Origin: Halobellus sp. Atlit-31R
GTDB lineage: Archaea > Halobacteriota > Halobacteria > Halobacteriales > Haloferacaceae
Direction of reading: 5' to 3'
NCBI GenBank assembly: GCA_003665935.1
Contig: QPLR01000004.1
Span: forward strand, 248,001-312,000
Length of the DNA stretch: 64,000 nucleotides
Position numbers and translations under genes: made by a program. Below are positions 1 to 8,541 of the stretch, one piece after another (the first letter of the stretch is position 1; each line of letters begins with the position of its first letter). The notes below the pieces were generated by a model, which was given only the letters and a program-made list of their open reading frames with translations, had not been told where the DNA came from and searched no databases.

Positions 1-138
1 CGCGACCACGCCGAGCACCGGCGAGAGAATCGTCGGACCCGGAACGAGCTCACCGAGTAGACCGAGCGAGATGACGCCTGCGAAGGCTCCGAGCGCGATT
101 CGTGCGAGACTGTCAGTCTGACCAACGTTCTTCTCCAT
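1..138 (-). CDS. DUF2892 (YgaP-like) small membrane protein, 3' truncated by window edge
   Basis: Only the first 46 codons are inside the window and the frame runs off the left edge. The visible part starts MEKNVGQTDSLARI and continues into a hydrophobic stretch rich in Gly, Ala, Leu and Val. This matches the N-terminus of the DUF2892 family, small inner-membrane proteins with two short helices that often accompany rhodanese proteins. The neighbour, transcribed divergently about 190 bases away, is a rhodanese, which fits that association. The function is not known, and the assignment rests on the N-terminal pattern and context. Confidence 0.7.
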   Translation of the reverse strand, partial: MEKNVGQTDSLARIALGAFAGVISLGLLGELVPGPTILSPVLGVVA

Positions 139-328
139 ACGCCGGAATTGTTCTGTTGCTACATAGTTGTTCTTGCCCGCGTTCCATACCGGTGAGTCCG
201 CAGCCCGCGACGTTGCGCCCCGACCGCGCAACATTTGTCTTGATTATTTGCTTCTTCGAATATTTTCCGCTAAATTGTGTCTAAATCCAATTGTAATGTA
301 CCGTAGATTTCGTAGACACGTCTACACG

Positions 329-667
329 ATGTCTCAGATCCCGGCCACGACTCCACAGGAGCTGAAGGAAGCGATCGACGAGGGTGCGGACCTGACGATT
401 CTCGACGTGCGCCAGCCCCACGAGTTCGAGCAGAACCACATCGAAGCCTCGGACGTAGATGTCCTCAACGTCCCGCTGAACGAGCTCCGAACGATGGGGC
501 CGGAGCAGCTTCCGGACAGCGTCTCCGACGAGCGGATCGTCGCCGTCTGCCGCTCCGGGAACCGCAGCGGGTCGGCGACGCGGCTCCTGAACCAGGCCGG
601 ACTGGACGTCGAAAATCTGCAGGGCGGGATGCGGGGCTGGAAACAGCTCGCCGGCGTCCCTCTGTAA
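329..667 (+). CDS. Single-domain rhodanese (sulfurtransferase-like) protein
   Basis: A 112-residue cytoplasmic protein made of one rhodanese domain. It has the N-terminal LDVRQPHEFEQNHI segment (about residues 25-38) and the active-site loop CRSGNRS starting at Cys74, the residue that carries the persulfide in active rhodaneses. The C-terminal GGMRGW motif is also typical. Start ATG 329 was chosen because the domain begins immediately after it and the upstream in-frame codons are unlike protein. It stands divergent to a DUF2892 membrane protein, a common pairing in sulfur transfer. The in vivo sulfur donor and acceptor cannot be read from the sequence. Confidence 0.9.
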   Translation: MSQIPATTPQELKEAIDEGADLTILDVRQPHEFEQNHIEASDVDVLNVPLNELRTMGPEQLPDSVSDERIVAVCRSGNRSGSATRLLNQAGLDVENLQGGMRGWKQLAGVPL

Positions 668-767
668 GCCCGTTCGACGAGTGCCGGCGCTGGGCTCTCG
701 ACGCCGGCGCCGCCGACTGCTCTCCCGCGGTGGGGTTTTGTATCGCGGCCGCCTAGCTACGGGTCTG

Positions 768-1439
768 ATGCCGATCGACGCAGTGGTCTTCGACCTCGAC
801 AACACGCTCTGCCGCCACGACGCCGACATCGACGCCGTCTATCGGCAGGCCTTCGACAGCGTCGCGGTCGAACCGTTCGGCGAGCCCGACGACCTGTGGA
901 CCGCACTCGACGGATCGCCGGATCCGGACGACCGCGTCGGCTACCTCGGGGCAGGCTTCGCCCGCGTGGCCGCCCAGTACGGCCGCTCCGAAGCCGACCC
1001 CGTCGATCTGGCGACCGCGCTTCTCGATGGATTCGACGACTCGGCGGTGGCGTTCCTTCCGGGAGCCGAGGCGGCGCTCGACGCCGCACGGAGACACGGC
1101 CCGGTCGCGATCCTCACGAACGGGCCGCGGGAACGGCAGCGGCCGAAGATCCGCTCGCTGGCCATCGAGAACGCCGTCGACGCGATCGTCTACGCGGGCG
1201 ACCTCCCCCGTCGAAAACCGCACGTCGAGCCGTTCGACCTCGTGCTCGAGGACCTCGGCGTGCGCGCCGGCCGGACGGTCTACGTCGGTGACTCTCTGAA
1301 GAACGACGTGGCCGGCGCACACAACGCCGGACTCAAGGCCGCCTGGCTCCGTCCCGACGGCGAGGAGACCGGACGGTACCGACCGGAGTACGAACTCGAT
1401 TCCCTGGCCGAACTGCACGCGATTCTCACCGCGGAATGA
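768..1439 (+). CDS. HAD-superfamily hydrolase
   Basis: A 223-residue HAD-like phosphatase. Motif I is DLDNT at residues 9-13, with the nucleophile Asp9 and acid/base Asp11. Motif II (LTNG) lies near residue 116. A conserved Lys precedes motif IV, GDSLKNDVAGA, near residue 173. The cap is of the small alpha-helical type, as in phosphoglycolate phosphatase, pyrophosphatase PpaX and YjjG-like members. ATG 768 places motif I at the usual distance from the N-terminus; the longer upstream frame is Arg-rich and not protein-like. Its stop overlaps the start of the next gene by 4 bases, so the two are translationally coupled. The substrate is unknown. Confidence 0.88.
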   Translation: MPIDAVVFDLDNTLCRHDADIDAVYRQAFDSVAVEPFGEPDDLWTALDGSPDPDDRVGYLGAGFARVAAQYGRSEADPVDLATALLDGFDDSAVAFLPGAEAALDAARRHGPVAILTNGPRERQRPKIRSLAIENAVDAIVYAGDLPRRKPHVEPFDLVLEDLGVRAGRTVYVGDSLKNDVAGAHNAGLKAAWLRPDGEETGRYRPEYELDSLAELHAILTAE

Positions 1440-2485
1440 CCGACGCTCCCGTTCCGGGGCTCTCCCCCGTCCTCTCTGTGGTCCGACCCGGTCGAACCGT
1501 CGCCGGCGTCGAGACGGTCGACCGCGGCAACCGTAAGCGAACGACCATCGTCCGGTTCGCGGACGCGGATCCGATCGTCGTCCAGCGGACGCCCCGACCG
1601 AGCGCCGCTCGGCTGGAAGCGCGGCTCGTGACGGCAATCGACGAGCGCACACCGGCCCCTGTCGCCGTCCCCCTCGCCAGCGGCGTCGCCGGCGGCGAGG
1701 GGTGGCTCGCCACGCCGCTCGTGGTGGGAAGAGACCTTCACGAGACGTTCGTCGGCCTCGATGCAGCGACCCAACGGAGCGTCGCCGACGCCTTCGGGCG
1801 ATATCTCGCCGCGCTTCACGAGGCGTTCCGGTTCGATCGGTACGGGCCGGTCGCTCTCACCGACGACCGTCTACACGTCCCGGCCGTCGACCGGGAGTGC
1901 GGCGCGACCGGCCGCGACCCCGGCGCGGAGACATCGACGACCGACGCCGGAGCGCCGACGGTCGACGTCGGACCGCCGCCGGCGGACGAGTGGCACGAGT
2001 GGTTCGCGCGGTTCGCACAGAGGAACGTCGATCGGCTACCCTCGGCGTTCGATCCAATCCGGCCGGCGCTCAGCGAGTCCGTCGCGTCGCTCCCCGACAG
2101 TGATGCGCCCGCGTCACGGCTGTTCCCGTGGGATCTCCGGCCCGGAAACGCGCTCGTCGACGACGGAACGGTCACAGCACTGCTCGACTGGGAGCAGCCG
2201 CTGGCCGCGGCTCCCGCGCTGTCGGTCGCGAAAACCGAGTATCTGGTCGCCGACTGGTACGTCTCACCCCGTCGCGCCGCCGACCTCCGCGAGGCGTTCC
2301 GGGAGGGGTACACGTCCGTCCGCGCGTGGCCGACTGTCAAGTCGGCACATCGCGTCGCCGCTATCGCGAGCGCCGCGGTGGACTCACGCGGCGTCGTGAC
2401 GAATCCGGGTTACCCACCCGTCGGTCGCGCGAGCGCGATCGATTTTCACGCGCGGGCGTTCGAGCGCGTCCTCGATCGGACGTGA
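1436..2485 (+). CDS. Phosphotransferase (APH/choline-kinase-like) family protein
   Basis: A 349-residue protein with the aminoglycoside phosphotransferase fold. The N-lobe (about residues 10-110) carries a nucleotide-binding sheet. The catalytic-loop equivalent is PWDLRPGNALVDDG near residue 226, and the metal-binding segment LLDWEQP follows near residue 245. In place of the usual HGDLHPGN there is PWDLRPGN, so the His is replaced while the Asp and Asn of the loop remain. It overlaps the preceding HAD phosphatase by ATGA, suggesting a kinase/phosphatase pair acting on a small molecule. Archaeal members are mostly uncharacterised and drug resistance should not be assumed. Confidence 0.8.
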   Translation: MTDAPVPGLSPVLSVVRPGRTVAGVETVDRGNRKRTTIVRFADADPIVVQRTPRPSAARLEARLVTAIDERTPAPVAVPLASGVAGGEGWLATPLVVGRDLHETFVGLDAATQRSVADAFGRYLAALHEAFRFDRYGPVALTDDRLHVPAVDRECGATGRDPGAETSTTDAGAPTVDVGPPPADEWHEWFARFAQRNVDRLPSAFDPIRPALSESVASLPDSDAPASRLFPWDLRPGNALVDDGTVTALLDWEQPLAAAPALSVAKTEYLVADWYVSPRRAADLREAFREGYTSVRAWPTVKSAHRVAAIASAAVDSRGVVTNPGYPPVGRASAIDFHARAFERVLDRT

Positions 2486-2512
2486 GGAGGCGGCGCGCGA
2501 CTGCAGGACGAG

Positions 2513-4030
2513 TCAGTACGCGGCGTCGACGATCTCGTCGTCGAGTGCCTCGAACTGGGCGAGATAGTCGCGGCGCTCCGCACAGAGCGCGTCGTGTGCC
2601 ACCTCGAACCCCTCGACGTGGTCTGCGACCGTGTACCGCGAGACGTCGATTCCGGGCACCTCCACCGGCACGGTCAGGCCGAGTCCGTCGTCGTGTGCCC
2701 ACTCGACCGTCCCGCGAGCGATGCCTTCGAGGATGGCGACGGTCTCCTCGACGCCGACGTCGACGGGGTCGTCGGTGCCGACGACGCCCGTGTTGATGAC
2801 GAAGCAGTCGACGTCGAGATCGGCGATCAGCTCGCGGAAGCGGTTGCCTTCCTGGCCTTCGGTGCCGACGATGAAGGGGTTCGTCCCGACCACACGGATC
2901 GACTCGCCGATGCGCGAGGGATCGCCGGCGCTCGTTTCGACCGACTCACCGAGCATAAACGCGGCCGCCGCCTGCGCGCCCGAGAGCTTCGCGATCGGCG
3001 GCATCAGCGGGTTACGCGTGATGAAGAACACCTGGTCGACGCGCTGGAGATCGATGCCGTCCGCGGAGCTTTCCAGGTAGTCGCGGCGGACGACAGCCCG
3101 CGCGTTGCGGCCGTACCGCGGCTCCTCGAAGTGGACTGTCCCGTCGTCGTCGACGGCGACGTTTTCGAGGACGGCGCTCTCGTCGGTCGCGGCGGCGTGC
3201 AGTTCCGGCTGTTCGTCGGGGCCAAGCCCGAGCGTCTTGATGTAGAGGCCGCTGCCCTCGCTCCCGGCGACGGTCCCCGAGGGCAACAGCGCACAGACGT
3301 CGTCCTGTAGCATCTCGGCACCCTCCGGATCGTCGAGCCAGAGGCCGTGACTCGTCAGCGTCGACTTCCCCGTGCCGGAGAGCCCGAGAAACAGCTGTCC
3401 GATCTCGCGGACACCCGACCCGTCGTCGAGCGTGACGCGCTTGCTGCCCGCGTGCAGTCCGAGTCCGCCCGCCTGCTTCGCGCGGTGCATAAACAGTCGC
3501 AGGAACGACTTCTTCGCCTCCCCCGTGTAGTCGCTGCCGAGCACCGTGGTCAGCCCCGCCGGGGGGTGGACGCGGATCTGCGGCTCCTCGGTCGCGTCGG
3601 GGAGCTGGACGGTGAGAAAGTCCGGATCGGCACCGTCCGGAGCGGGCTCTAGAAGCTTCGCCCACGCCAACGCGATGCGACCGTACTCGCGGGGGAGAAA
3701 CAGCCGGCAGACGGCAGCGACGTCGTCGTGTCGGCCCACCACGCGGTCGACGCAGAGCACGTCGTTCGTCGGATCGGTCACCCACTCGATCCCGCGCTCT
3801 GTCACCGCGAGGTCGGCGTCGCCGAAGGACCCGTCGACTGCGTTCGCCGTCCGGTCGGCGCTCCGGGAGCGGAACCGGCTCACGTACGATGGCGCGCCGA
3901 ACTCGGTCGTCGTTTCGAGCGGTGCGGAGAACGCACGCAGATCCTCGAACGGCGGATTGTGCGAGATGTGATCGGCTGTCGCCGGGTCGGGATAGTCAGC
4001 GATCGTCGGCCAGCGGGTCGAGTCCGGCAT
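2513..4030 (-). CDS. pckA: Phosphoenolpyruvate carboxykinase (ATP)
   Basis: A 505-residue ATP-type PEP carboxykinase, which converts oxaloacetate plus ATP to PEP, CO2 and ADP at the entry of gluconeogenesis. The kinase-1a P-loop GLSGTGKST is at residues 216-224. The acidic kinase-2 motif (LQDDV) follows near residue 242, and the substrate-binding Arg segment is upstream in the family-typical place. Length is slightly below the about 530-540 residues of bacterial enzymes. It is transcribed alone, convergent with the phosphotransferase and divergent from the pyrroline-5-carboxylate dehydrogenase; the shared upstream region holds a palindrome at 4089-4104. ppsA lies 6 kb away on the other strand. 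Confidence 0.95.
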   Translation of the reverse strand: MPDSTRWPTIADYPDPATADHISHNPPFEDLRAFSAPLETTTEFGAPSYVSRFRSRSADRTANAVDGSFGDADLAVTERGIEWVTDPTNDVLCVDRVVGRHDDVAAVCRLFLPREYGRIALAWAKLLEPAPDGADPDFLTVQLPDATEEPQIRVHPPAGLTTVLGSDYTGEAKKSFLRLFMHRAKQAGGLGLHAGSKRVTLDDGSGVREIGQLFLGLSGTGKSTLTSHGLWLDDPEGAEMLQDDVCALLPSGTVAGSEGSGLYIKTLGLGPDEQPELHAAATDESAVLENVAVDDDGTVHFEEPRYGRNARAVVRRDYLESSADGIDLQRVDQVFFITRNPLMPPIAKLSGAQAAAAFMLGESVETSAGDPSRIGESIRVVGTNPFIVGTEGQEGNRFRELIADLDVDCFVINTGVVGTDDPVDVGVEETVAILEGIARGTVEWAHDDGLGLTVPVEVPGIDVSRYTVADHVEGFEVAHDALCAERRDYLAQFEALDDEIVDAAY

Positions 4031-4088
4031 TGTGCCGTAGGGTCCGCGAACCGGTATGATAAGATTGTTGAATATGGTTCGTTACGTT

Positions 4089-4104
4089 ATAAAACTCGTT
4101 TTAT
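4089..4104. promoter_or_regulatory. Palindromic candidate operator between pckA and the P5C dehydrogenase
   Basis: ATAAAAC and its exact reverse complement GTTTTAT are separated by TC, giving a 16-base dyad. It lies about 59 bases upstream of the pckA start and 113 bases upstream of the dehydrogenase start. A two-fold symmetric AT-rich element between divergent genes is what a dimeric regulator would bind. Which regulator is unknown; it does not resemble the TACT-GAGTA pattern described for TrmB. Confidence 0.4.
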
Positions 4105-4186
4105 CCTGTCAGTAGTATCTCTCTCGCAGTGGCTTGCCGCGTCCCGTCAGTCACGTACCATCACTTCGATTATGTGACTGCACAAC

Positions 4187-4193
4187 CATATTA
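4187..4193 (+). promoter_or_regulatory. TATA-box-like element for the P5C dehydrogenase
   Basis: CATATTA is centred 27 bases before ATG 4217, the spacing expected of a TATA box driving a leaderless haloarchaeal transcript. This also supports the chosen start. Confidence 0.45.
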
Positions 4194-4216
4194 GCTCGCG
4201 TGCCGAAGAGCACACT

Positions 4217-5812
4217 ATGGACGCTGTCCCGTACGAAAACGAGCTCACGTTCGAGACGCACCGCGAGAACGACACTGTCGACGAGTTTCACCAGTACTAC
4301 GGGGAGGCCGTCGAACGGGTCCGGGGTGAGCTGGGTGCGTCCCATCCACTCTGGATCGACGGCGAGTCGGTCGACGCCGACGACCACTTCTCCGTGACGA
4401 ACCCCGGCGACCACGACGAGACGATCGGGGAGTTCGCCGCCGGTACCCCAGCGGCGGTCGATCGGGCCGTCGAGGCGGCCGCGGACGCGTTCCAGCAGTG
4501 GCGCACCGCCTCGGTCGCCGAGCGAACCGAGGTGTTCCGTGCGGCCGTCGCGGAGTTGCGGACCCGAAAGTTCGAGCTCGCCGCCACCGTATCGCTCGAG
4601 AACGGGAAGAACCGGACCGAAGCGATGGCCGACGTCGACGAGGCGATCGACTTCCTGCAGTTCTACAGTCGGGAACTGGAGCGGAACGACGGCTACGAGT
4701 TCGACACGGGCGAGCCGACGCCGGGGCAACACTGCACCAACGTCCTCCGGCCGTACGGCGTCTTCGGCGTCGTCGCCCCGTTCAACTTCCCGCTCGCGAT
4801 CCTCGCCGGGATGACGACTGGACCCGTGATCGCCGGGAACACGGCGGTCGTAAAGCCGGCGAGCGCGACGCCGTTGATCGCACACAAGTTCGTCGAGGCG
4901 CTCACTGAGGCGGGGCTCCCGGACGGCGTCGTCAACCTCGTCACCGGGAGCGGGAGCGCCGTCGGACAGCCGCTCGTCGAACACGACGACGTCGCCGGGG
5001 TCGTCTTCACAGGCTCCCGCGAAGTCGGGCGCGCGATCGAGCGAACCTTCCGCGAGCTCGGGAAGCGCGGCCCGGTCGTCGCGGAACTCGGCGGGAAGAA
5101 CCCCGTGATCGTCACGGCCGACGCGGACCTCGAAAAGGCCGTCTCCGGCGTCGCGATGGGTGCGTTCTCCTTCAGCGGGCAGAAGTGCTCGGCGACCTCC
5201 CGAGTGTACGTCCACGAGGACGTGATCGAGCAGTTCACGGCCGATCTGGTCGCGTACGCCGAGTCGCTGACGATCGGTCCCGCCGAGGCGGCGGAGACGG
5301 TCGTCTCGCCGGTCGTCGACGGTAGCGCCGTCGAGCGCTACACCGACATCTGCGAGCAGGCAGCCGCGGTCGGGACCGTCCGAACCGGCGGCGAGCTCGT
5401 CGACGACCCCGACCTCCCGGACGGCCACTACCTCCGGCCTACGGTCGTGACAGACGTCCCGCACGAACACGCGCTTGCGCGCGAAGAGCACTTCCTCCCG
5501 TTCGTGACGATCCACCCCGTCGCGGACCTCGAAGAGGGGCTCGAACGGGCCAACGACAGCGACTACGGCCTCTGTGCGGGGCTGTTCTCCGAGACCGAAG
5601 CCGAGATCGAAACGTGGCTCGACCGGATCGAGTCCGGAATGTGCTACGTCAACCGCGCACAGAGCGCGACGACGGGGGCGCTCGTGCAGGCCCAGCCGTT
5701 CGGCGGCTGGAAGGCCTCGGGGACGACCGGGAAGTTCGCCGGCGGCTACTGGTACCTGCCGCAGTTTGTGCGCGAACAGTCTCGGACGCGCGTGACGCCC
5801 GCTCGGGAGTGA
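4217..5812 (+). CDS. pruA: Delta-1-pyrroline-5-carboxylate (glutamate semialdehyde) dehydrogenase
   Basis: A 531-residue aldehyde dehydrogenase that oxidises glutamate-5-semialdehyde to glutamate with NAD(P)+ in proline and arginine breakdown. The general base is Glu290 in the ELGGKNPVIV motif and the catalytic nucleophile is Cys324 in SGQKCSATSRVY. The Rossmann segment PFNFPLAIL is near residue 188 and VFTGSREVG near residue 263. The N-terminal 40 residues before the domain (NELTFETHREND) are characteristic of the P5C dehydrogenase group rather than of general ALDHs. No proline dehydrogenase is nearby. The product, glutamate, feeds 2-oxoglutarate and therefore gluconeogenesis through the adjacent pckA. 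Confidence 0.9.
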   Translation: MDAVPYENELTFETHRENDTVDEFHQYYGEAVERVRGELGASHPLWIDGESVDADDHFSVTNPGDHDETIGEFAAGTPAAVDRAVEAAADAFQQWRTASVAERTEVFRAAVAELRTRKFELAATVSLENGKNRTEAMADVDEAIDFLQFYSRELERNDGYEFDTGEPTPGQHCTNVLRPYGVFGVVAPFNFPLAILAGMTTGPVIAGNTAVVKPASATPLIAHKFVEALTEAGLPDGVVNLVTGSGSAVGQPLVEHDDVAGVVFTGSREVGRAIERTFRELGKRGPVVAELGGKNPVIVTADADLEKAVSGVAMGAFSFSGQKCSATSRVYVHEDVIEQFTADLVAYAESLTIGPAEAAETVVSPVVDGSAVERYTDICEQAAAVGTVRTGGELVDDPDLPDGHYLRPTVVTDVPHEHALAREEHFLPFVTIHPVADLEEGLERANDSDYGLCAGLFSETEAEIETWLDRIESGMCYVNRAQSATTGALVQAQPFGGWKASGTTGKFAGGYWYLPQFVREQSRTRVTPARE

Positions 5813-5927
5813 TCGGGGTCGTCCAGACGAACTCCACGACGCGACCCGTCGGAGTCGCCGTAGTGGGGTTCGGGAGTGTTCACTCACGCGATCGCACGCT
5901 GTCGGACGGTCAGTCGCAAACGCTACT

Positions 5928-6188
5928 CTACCCGGACAGTTGGGCGGCCAGTTCGCGGGCTCGGTCGACGTGTGCGTCCGCTTCCGCGTGGCCCGTTCCA
6001 TCGATTTCGGCGAGGAGGTCGACGACCGTCTGCGCTCGGTCGGTGACGACAGCCGGATCGTCTACGCCACGGAGATCCGCCGCGATGGCTTCGGCTTCCC
6101 CCAACACGCGGCTGGGCGTCCGATCGACCGGAAGCTCGGCCGTCGCCGCCAGCGACTCGTACAGTTCGACGCGGGGATCGGCAGTCAT
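5928..6188 (-). CDS. Small acidic haloarchaeal protein of unknown function
   Basis: An 86-residue, strongly acidic, Ala-rich protein predicted to be all-alpha, with no signal peptide or membrane segment. The composition and codon usage match real haloarchaeal genes. I do not recognise a domain. It sits between the P5C dehydrogenase (convergent) and the HiPIP lipoprotein gene on the same strand, about 115 bases downstream of the latter, so it could be read from the same promoter. Confidence 0.7.
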   Translation of the reverse strand: MTADPRVELYESLAATAELPVDRTPSRVLGEAEAIAADLRGVDDPAVVTDRAQTVVDLLAEIDGTGHAEADAHVDRARELAAQLSG

Positions 6189-6302
6189 CGAGCGAAGCTA
6201 CGGTCCGAACGGAGAATAGCGCTGCGGATGCTCCAGTTTCTATCGGTCCCGCCGGGTCAGAGCGACCGGGGGGGGGGACCGTCGGTGTCGCCGTCGCGAC
6301 GG

Positions 6303-6716
6303 CTACTCTTGGTGCGGCGCGTAGCTGATACACCACCCCTCGGGGTCGATGTTGCCTTCGACGATGGCGCAGGCACCCATCCCGTCGCCGTTCTTGTCCT
6401 CGATGTAGAGCGTGCAGCCCGAACACTGCTGGCCCTCGTTCGGCTCCTCCTGGTACTGGACGTCAGATTTGGTCGACAGGCTGGAGGGGTCGCGCTCGAT
6501 ACCGCCCAACGCGGTCGCCGTGGCGTACTCTTCGGGCACGGTGTCGCCGGACGGCGTCGCCGTTGCCGTTTCGGGTTCCGCTTCGGTCGGCGCCTCGGTC
6601 GTCGCCTCGCCGCCGTCGCCGCCGCCGTCACCGGAACAGCCGGCGAGGCCCGCCACCGCAGCTATGCCAGTCAGTTGCAGGAACCGTCGGCGTGAGTTGT
6701 CGTTTCCGTCTACCAT
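6303..6716 (-). CDS. HiPIP-type iron-sulfur Tat lipoprotein
   Basis: A 137-residue exported protein. The N-terminus has a twin-arginine signal (SRRRFLQLTG) ending in a lipobox at Cys27, followed by a Gly/Thr/Glu-rich linker. The C-terminal domain has four cysteines at about 98, 101, 116 and 129, and ends in EGWCISY. That last motif matches the family signature of high-potential iron-sulfur proteins, which hold one 4Fe-4S cluster and carry single electrons. ATG 6716 puts the twin arginines 9 residues in; a longer upstream frame lacks protein character. It probably works on the outer face of the membrane, but no redox partner lies nearby. Confidence 0.82.
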   Translation of the reverse strand: MVDGNDNSRRRFLQLTGIAAVAGLAGCSGDGGGDGGEATTEAPTEAEPETATATPSGDTVPEEYATATALGGIERDPSSLSTKSDVQYQEEPNEGQQCSGCTLYIEDKNGDGMGACAIVEGNIDPEGWCISYAPHQE

Positions 6717-6906
6717 ACGTACACAAACGGCTGGAATCGGCATACCGCTGCGGTCGGTTCCTGCAACGCGGGAAGCTCCCACAACTTGATTACGCCTGGG
6801 ACCTTGCAGGTGTATCTTCGATGGAAGCGCGTAGGACCGCCGTACTCGCGGGGGTCGCGAATGCCGATACCAGTAAGCACTCAAAACTGGCACCCCGAGT
6901 GTGGGT

Positions 6907-8481
6907 ATGAGCGTCCCCGATAGCTTCGATTCCGACCTCACGCGCCTCCAACTGGGGCTCGCTGCGATCCTCGTCCTCGTTGGCACGGTGGTCTCCCTCC
7001 CGGCTGTACAGTCAGTGCTCTACGGTGCCCTCGTCGGCACACCCAGCTTCCTCCAGTGGGGTGCGGTCTCGCTGCTCCTCGTCGGCGTCGGCGTCTGGCG
7101 GGAACGACCGGAGCTTTTCGTCGCCGGCGTCGGCGTCTTCGTCGTCCTCGGACTCTTCGTCGGGCCGGTCGTCGGCGGCGTCTACGCCCACACCGATATG
7201 GCGACGCAGGTCCAAGGCAGCGCGACGGAACTGGACACGCTCCCGAACACCTCCACGGAGAACGTGCGCGTGCTACCGCGGAGCGTCTCCGACAACTACG
7301 CCCAGTCGTCGATGCAGTATCCGCAGTACCGGCTCACCGGCTCCGACATCACGTATCACGACGGCTCGTACGCGTGGTCACACGGGCTCGCGCCTGACAA
7401 CTTTATGGTCGCGTGGCTCGGCACCCAGCGGGGCGCGCTGTACGTGGATATGACGAGCACGCAGAAGCGCGTCCAGGTCGAAGAGCAGTCGTTCACCAAC
7501 GGCCGCGGACAGCTGTTCTTCGACTCCTATCAGTATCGGAACGTGCTCAACTCGCCGCTGAAACACCACGACTGGGACACGACGTTCAACGCCCGGGCCG
7601 ACGGGACGTCGTACATCGCCCACTCGACGACCGTCTACGACTGGAAGTTCCGGCTCGCGCCGATCCCACAGCTGTACGCGATCCCCCGCCACGGCTCGGT
7701 GGAGCTGATGCGTCCCGAGGGGTCGATCTCGAGCCTCTCACCCTCGGAAGCGCGATCGTCGCCGCTGCTGCGCGGACAGAACTACTACCCCTACGACGTC
7801 GCGATGTTCAAGATCGAGTCGATGCAGTACGTCAACGGCGCGCTCAACAAGTGGTTCTGGAAGGAGGGCGTGCTGGCGATCGCGGACTTGCCGGAGGCGG
7901 GCAACGACTGGCCCCTCGTCGTGCCGACAGACGGCGACGAGCCGGAGTTGACGTACTTCGTCGCGACCGAGCCGACGGGCAGCGGCAACGGCGTCTACGA
8001 GGTCTGGACCATCGACAGCCAGACCGGCTCGCTCGGCGTCCAGGGGTACGACGAGTCACAGATCGGCCCGCAGAAGGCGGTCGACTTCGTCGAGCGTCGC
8101 CCGCAGGTCAATCGCCTCTCGAACGCCGACGCGGTCTCGCCGGTGCCGGTCGTGAAGGGTGACACCCTCTACTGGCACGTCAAGGTCATCCCGCAGAGCC
8201 GGTCGGGCGTCGTCTACACCGCCTTCGTGAACGCCGAGAGCGGCGACGTCACGCTCGTGGAAGGTACCGAGCCGATCTACGGCTTCCTGACGGAGGCGGA
8301 AGTCGAGGACGTCGAGTCCGACACGGCGGCGCAGTCCGGCGGCACGACGGTCACGGTCGTCGTGACGAACGCCGACGGCGAGATCGTCGGCACGCGCAAC
8401 GTCACCGTCCCCGAGGGCGGCGGCGTGAGCGTCGAAGTCGCCGATCGGACGGCGAACAACTCGACGGCGCAGGCGAGCTGA
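6907..8481 (+). CDS. Conserved haloarchaeal membrane protein with large extracytoplasmic domain
   Basis: A 524-residue protein. Three hydrophobic segments occupy roughly residues 17-95. They are followed by a soluble domain of about 400 residues rich in Tyr, Trp and Ser, with many short beta-type stretches, which probably lies outside the cell. No signature of a known enzyme is visible. The tail near residue 475 is a predicted beta-sandwich-like segment (TVTVVVTNADGEIVGTRNVT). ATG 6907 was preferred to GTG 6901 two codons earlier. It is divergent from the HiPIP gene, about 190 bases away. The function is unknown. Confidence 0.75.
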   Translation: MSVPDSFDSDLTRLQLGLAAILVLVGTVVSLPAVQSVLYGALVGTPSFLQWGAVSLLLVGVGVWRERPELFVAGVGVFVVLGLFVGPVVGGVYAHTDMATQVQGSATELDTLPNTSTENVRVLPRSVSDNYAQSSMQYPQYRLTGSDITYHDGSYAWSHGLAPDNFMVAWLGTQRGALYVDMTSTQKRVQVEEQSFTNGRGQLFFDSYQYRNVLNSPLKHHDWDTTFNARADGTSYIAHSTTVYDWKFRLAPIPQLYAIPRHGSVELMRPEGSISSLSPSEARSSPLLRGQNYYPYDVAMFKIESMQYVNGALNKWFWKEGVLAIADLPEAGNDWPLVVPTDGDEPELTYFVATEPTGSGNGVYEVWTIDSQTGSLGVQGYDESQIGPQKAVDFVERRPQVNRLSNADAVSPVPVVKGDTLYWHVKVIPQSRSGVVYTAFVNAESGDVTLVEGTEPIYGFLTEAEVEDVESDTAAQSGGTTVTVVVTNADGEIVGTRNVTVPEGGGVSVEVADRTANNSTAQAS

Positions 8482-8541
8482 ACGGTCGGCAGCAGGCAGC
8501 GGCACGCGGCCCGCCGTCAGTCGGCGGCCGCCAGCCGCCGA

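Noticed and set aside
1436..2485. Aminoglycoside resistance gene
   Set aside because: Only the general phosphotransferase fold is present, with the catalytic-loop His replaced; coupling to a HAD phosphatase suggests metabolism.
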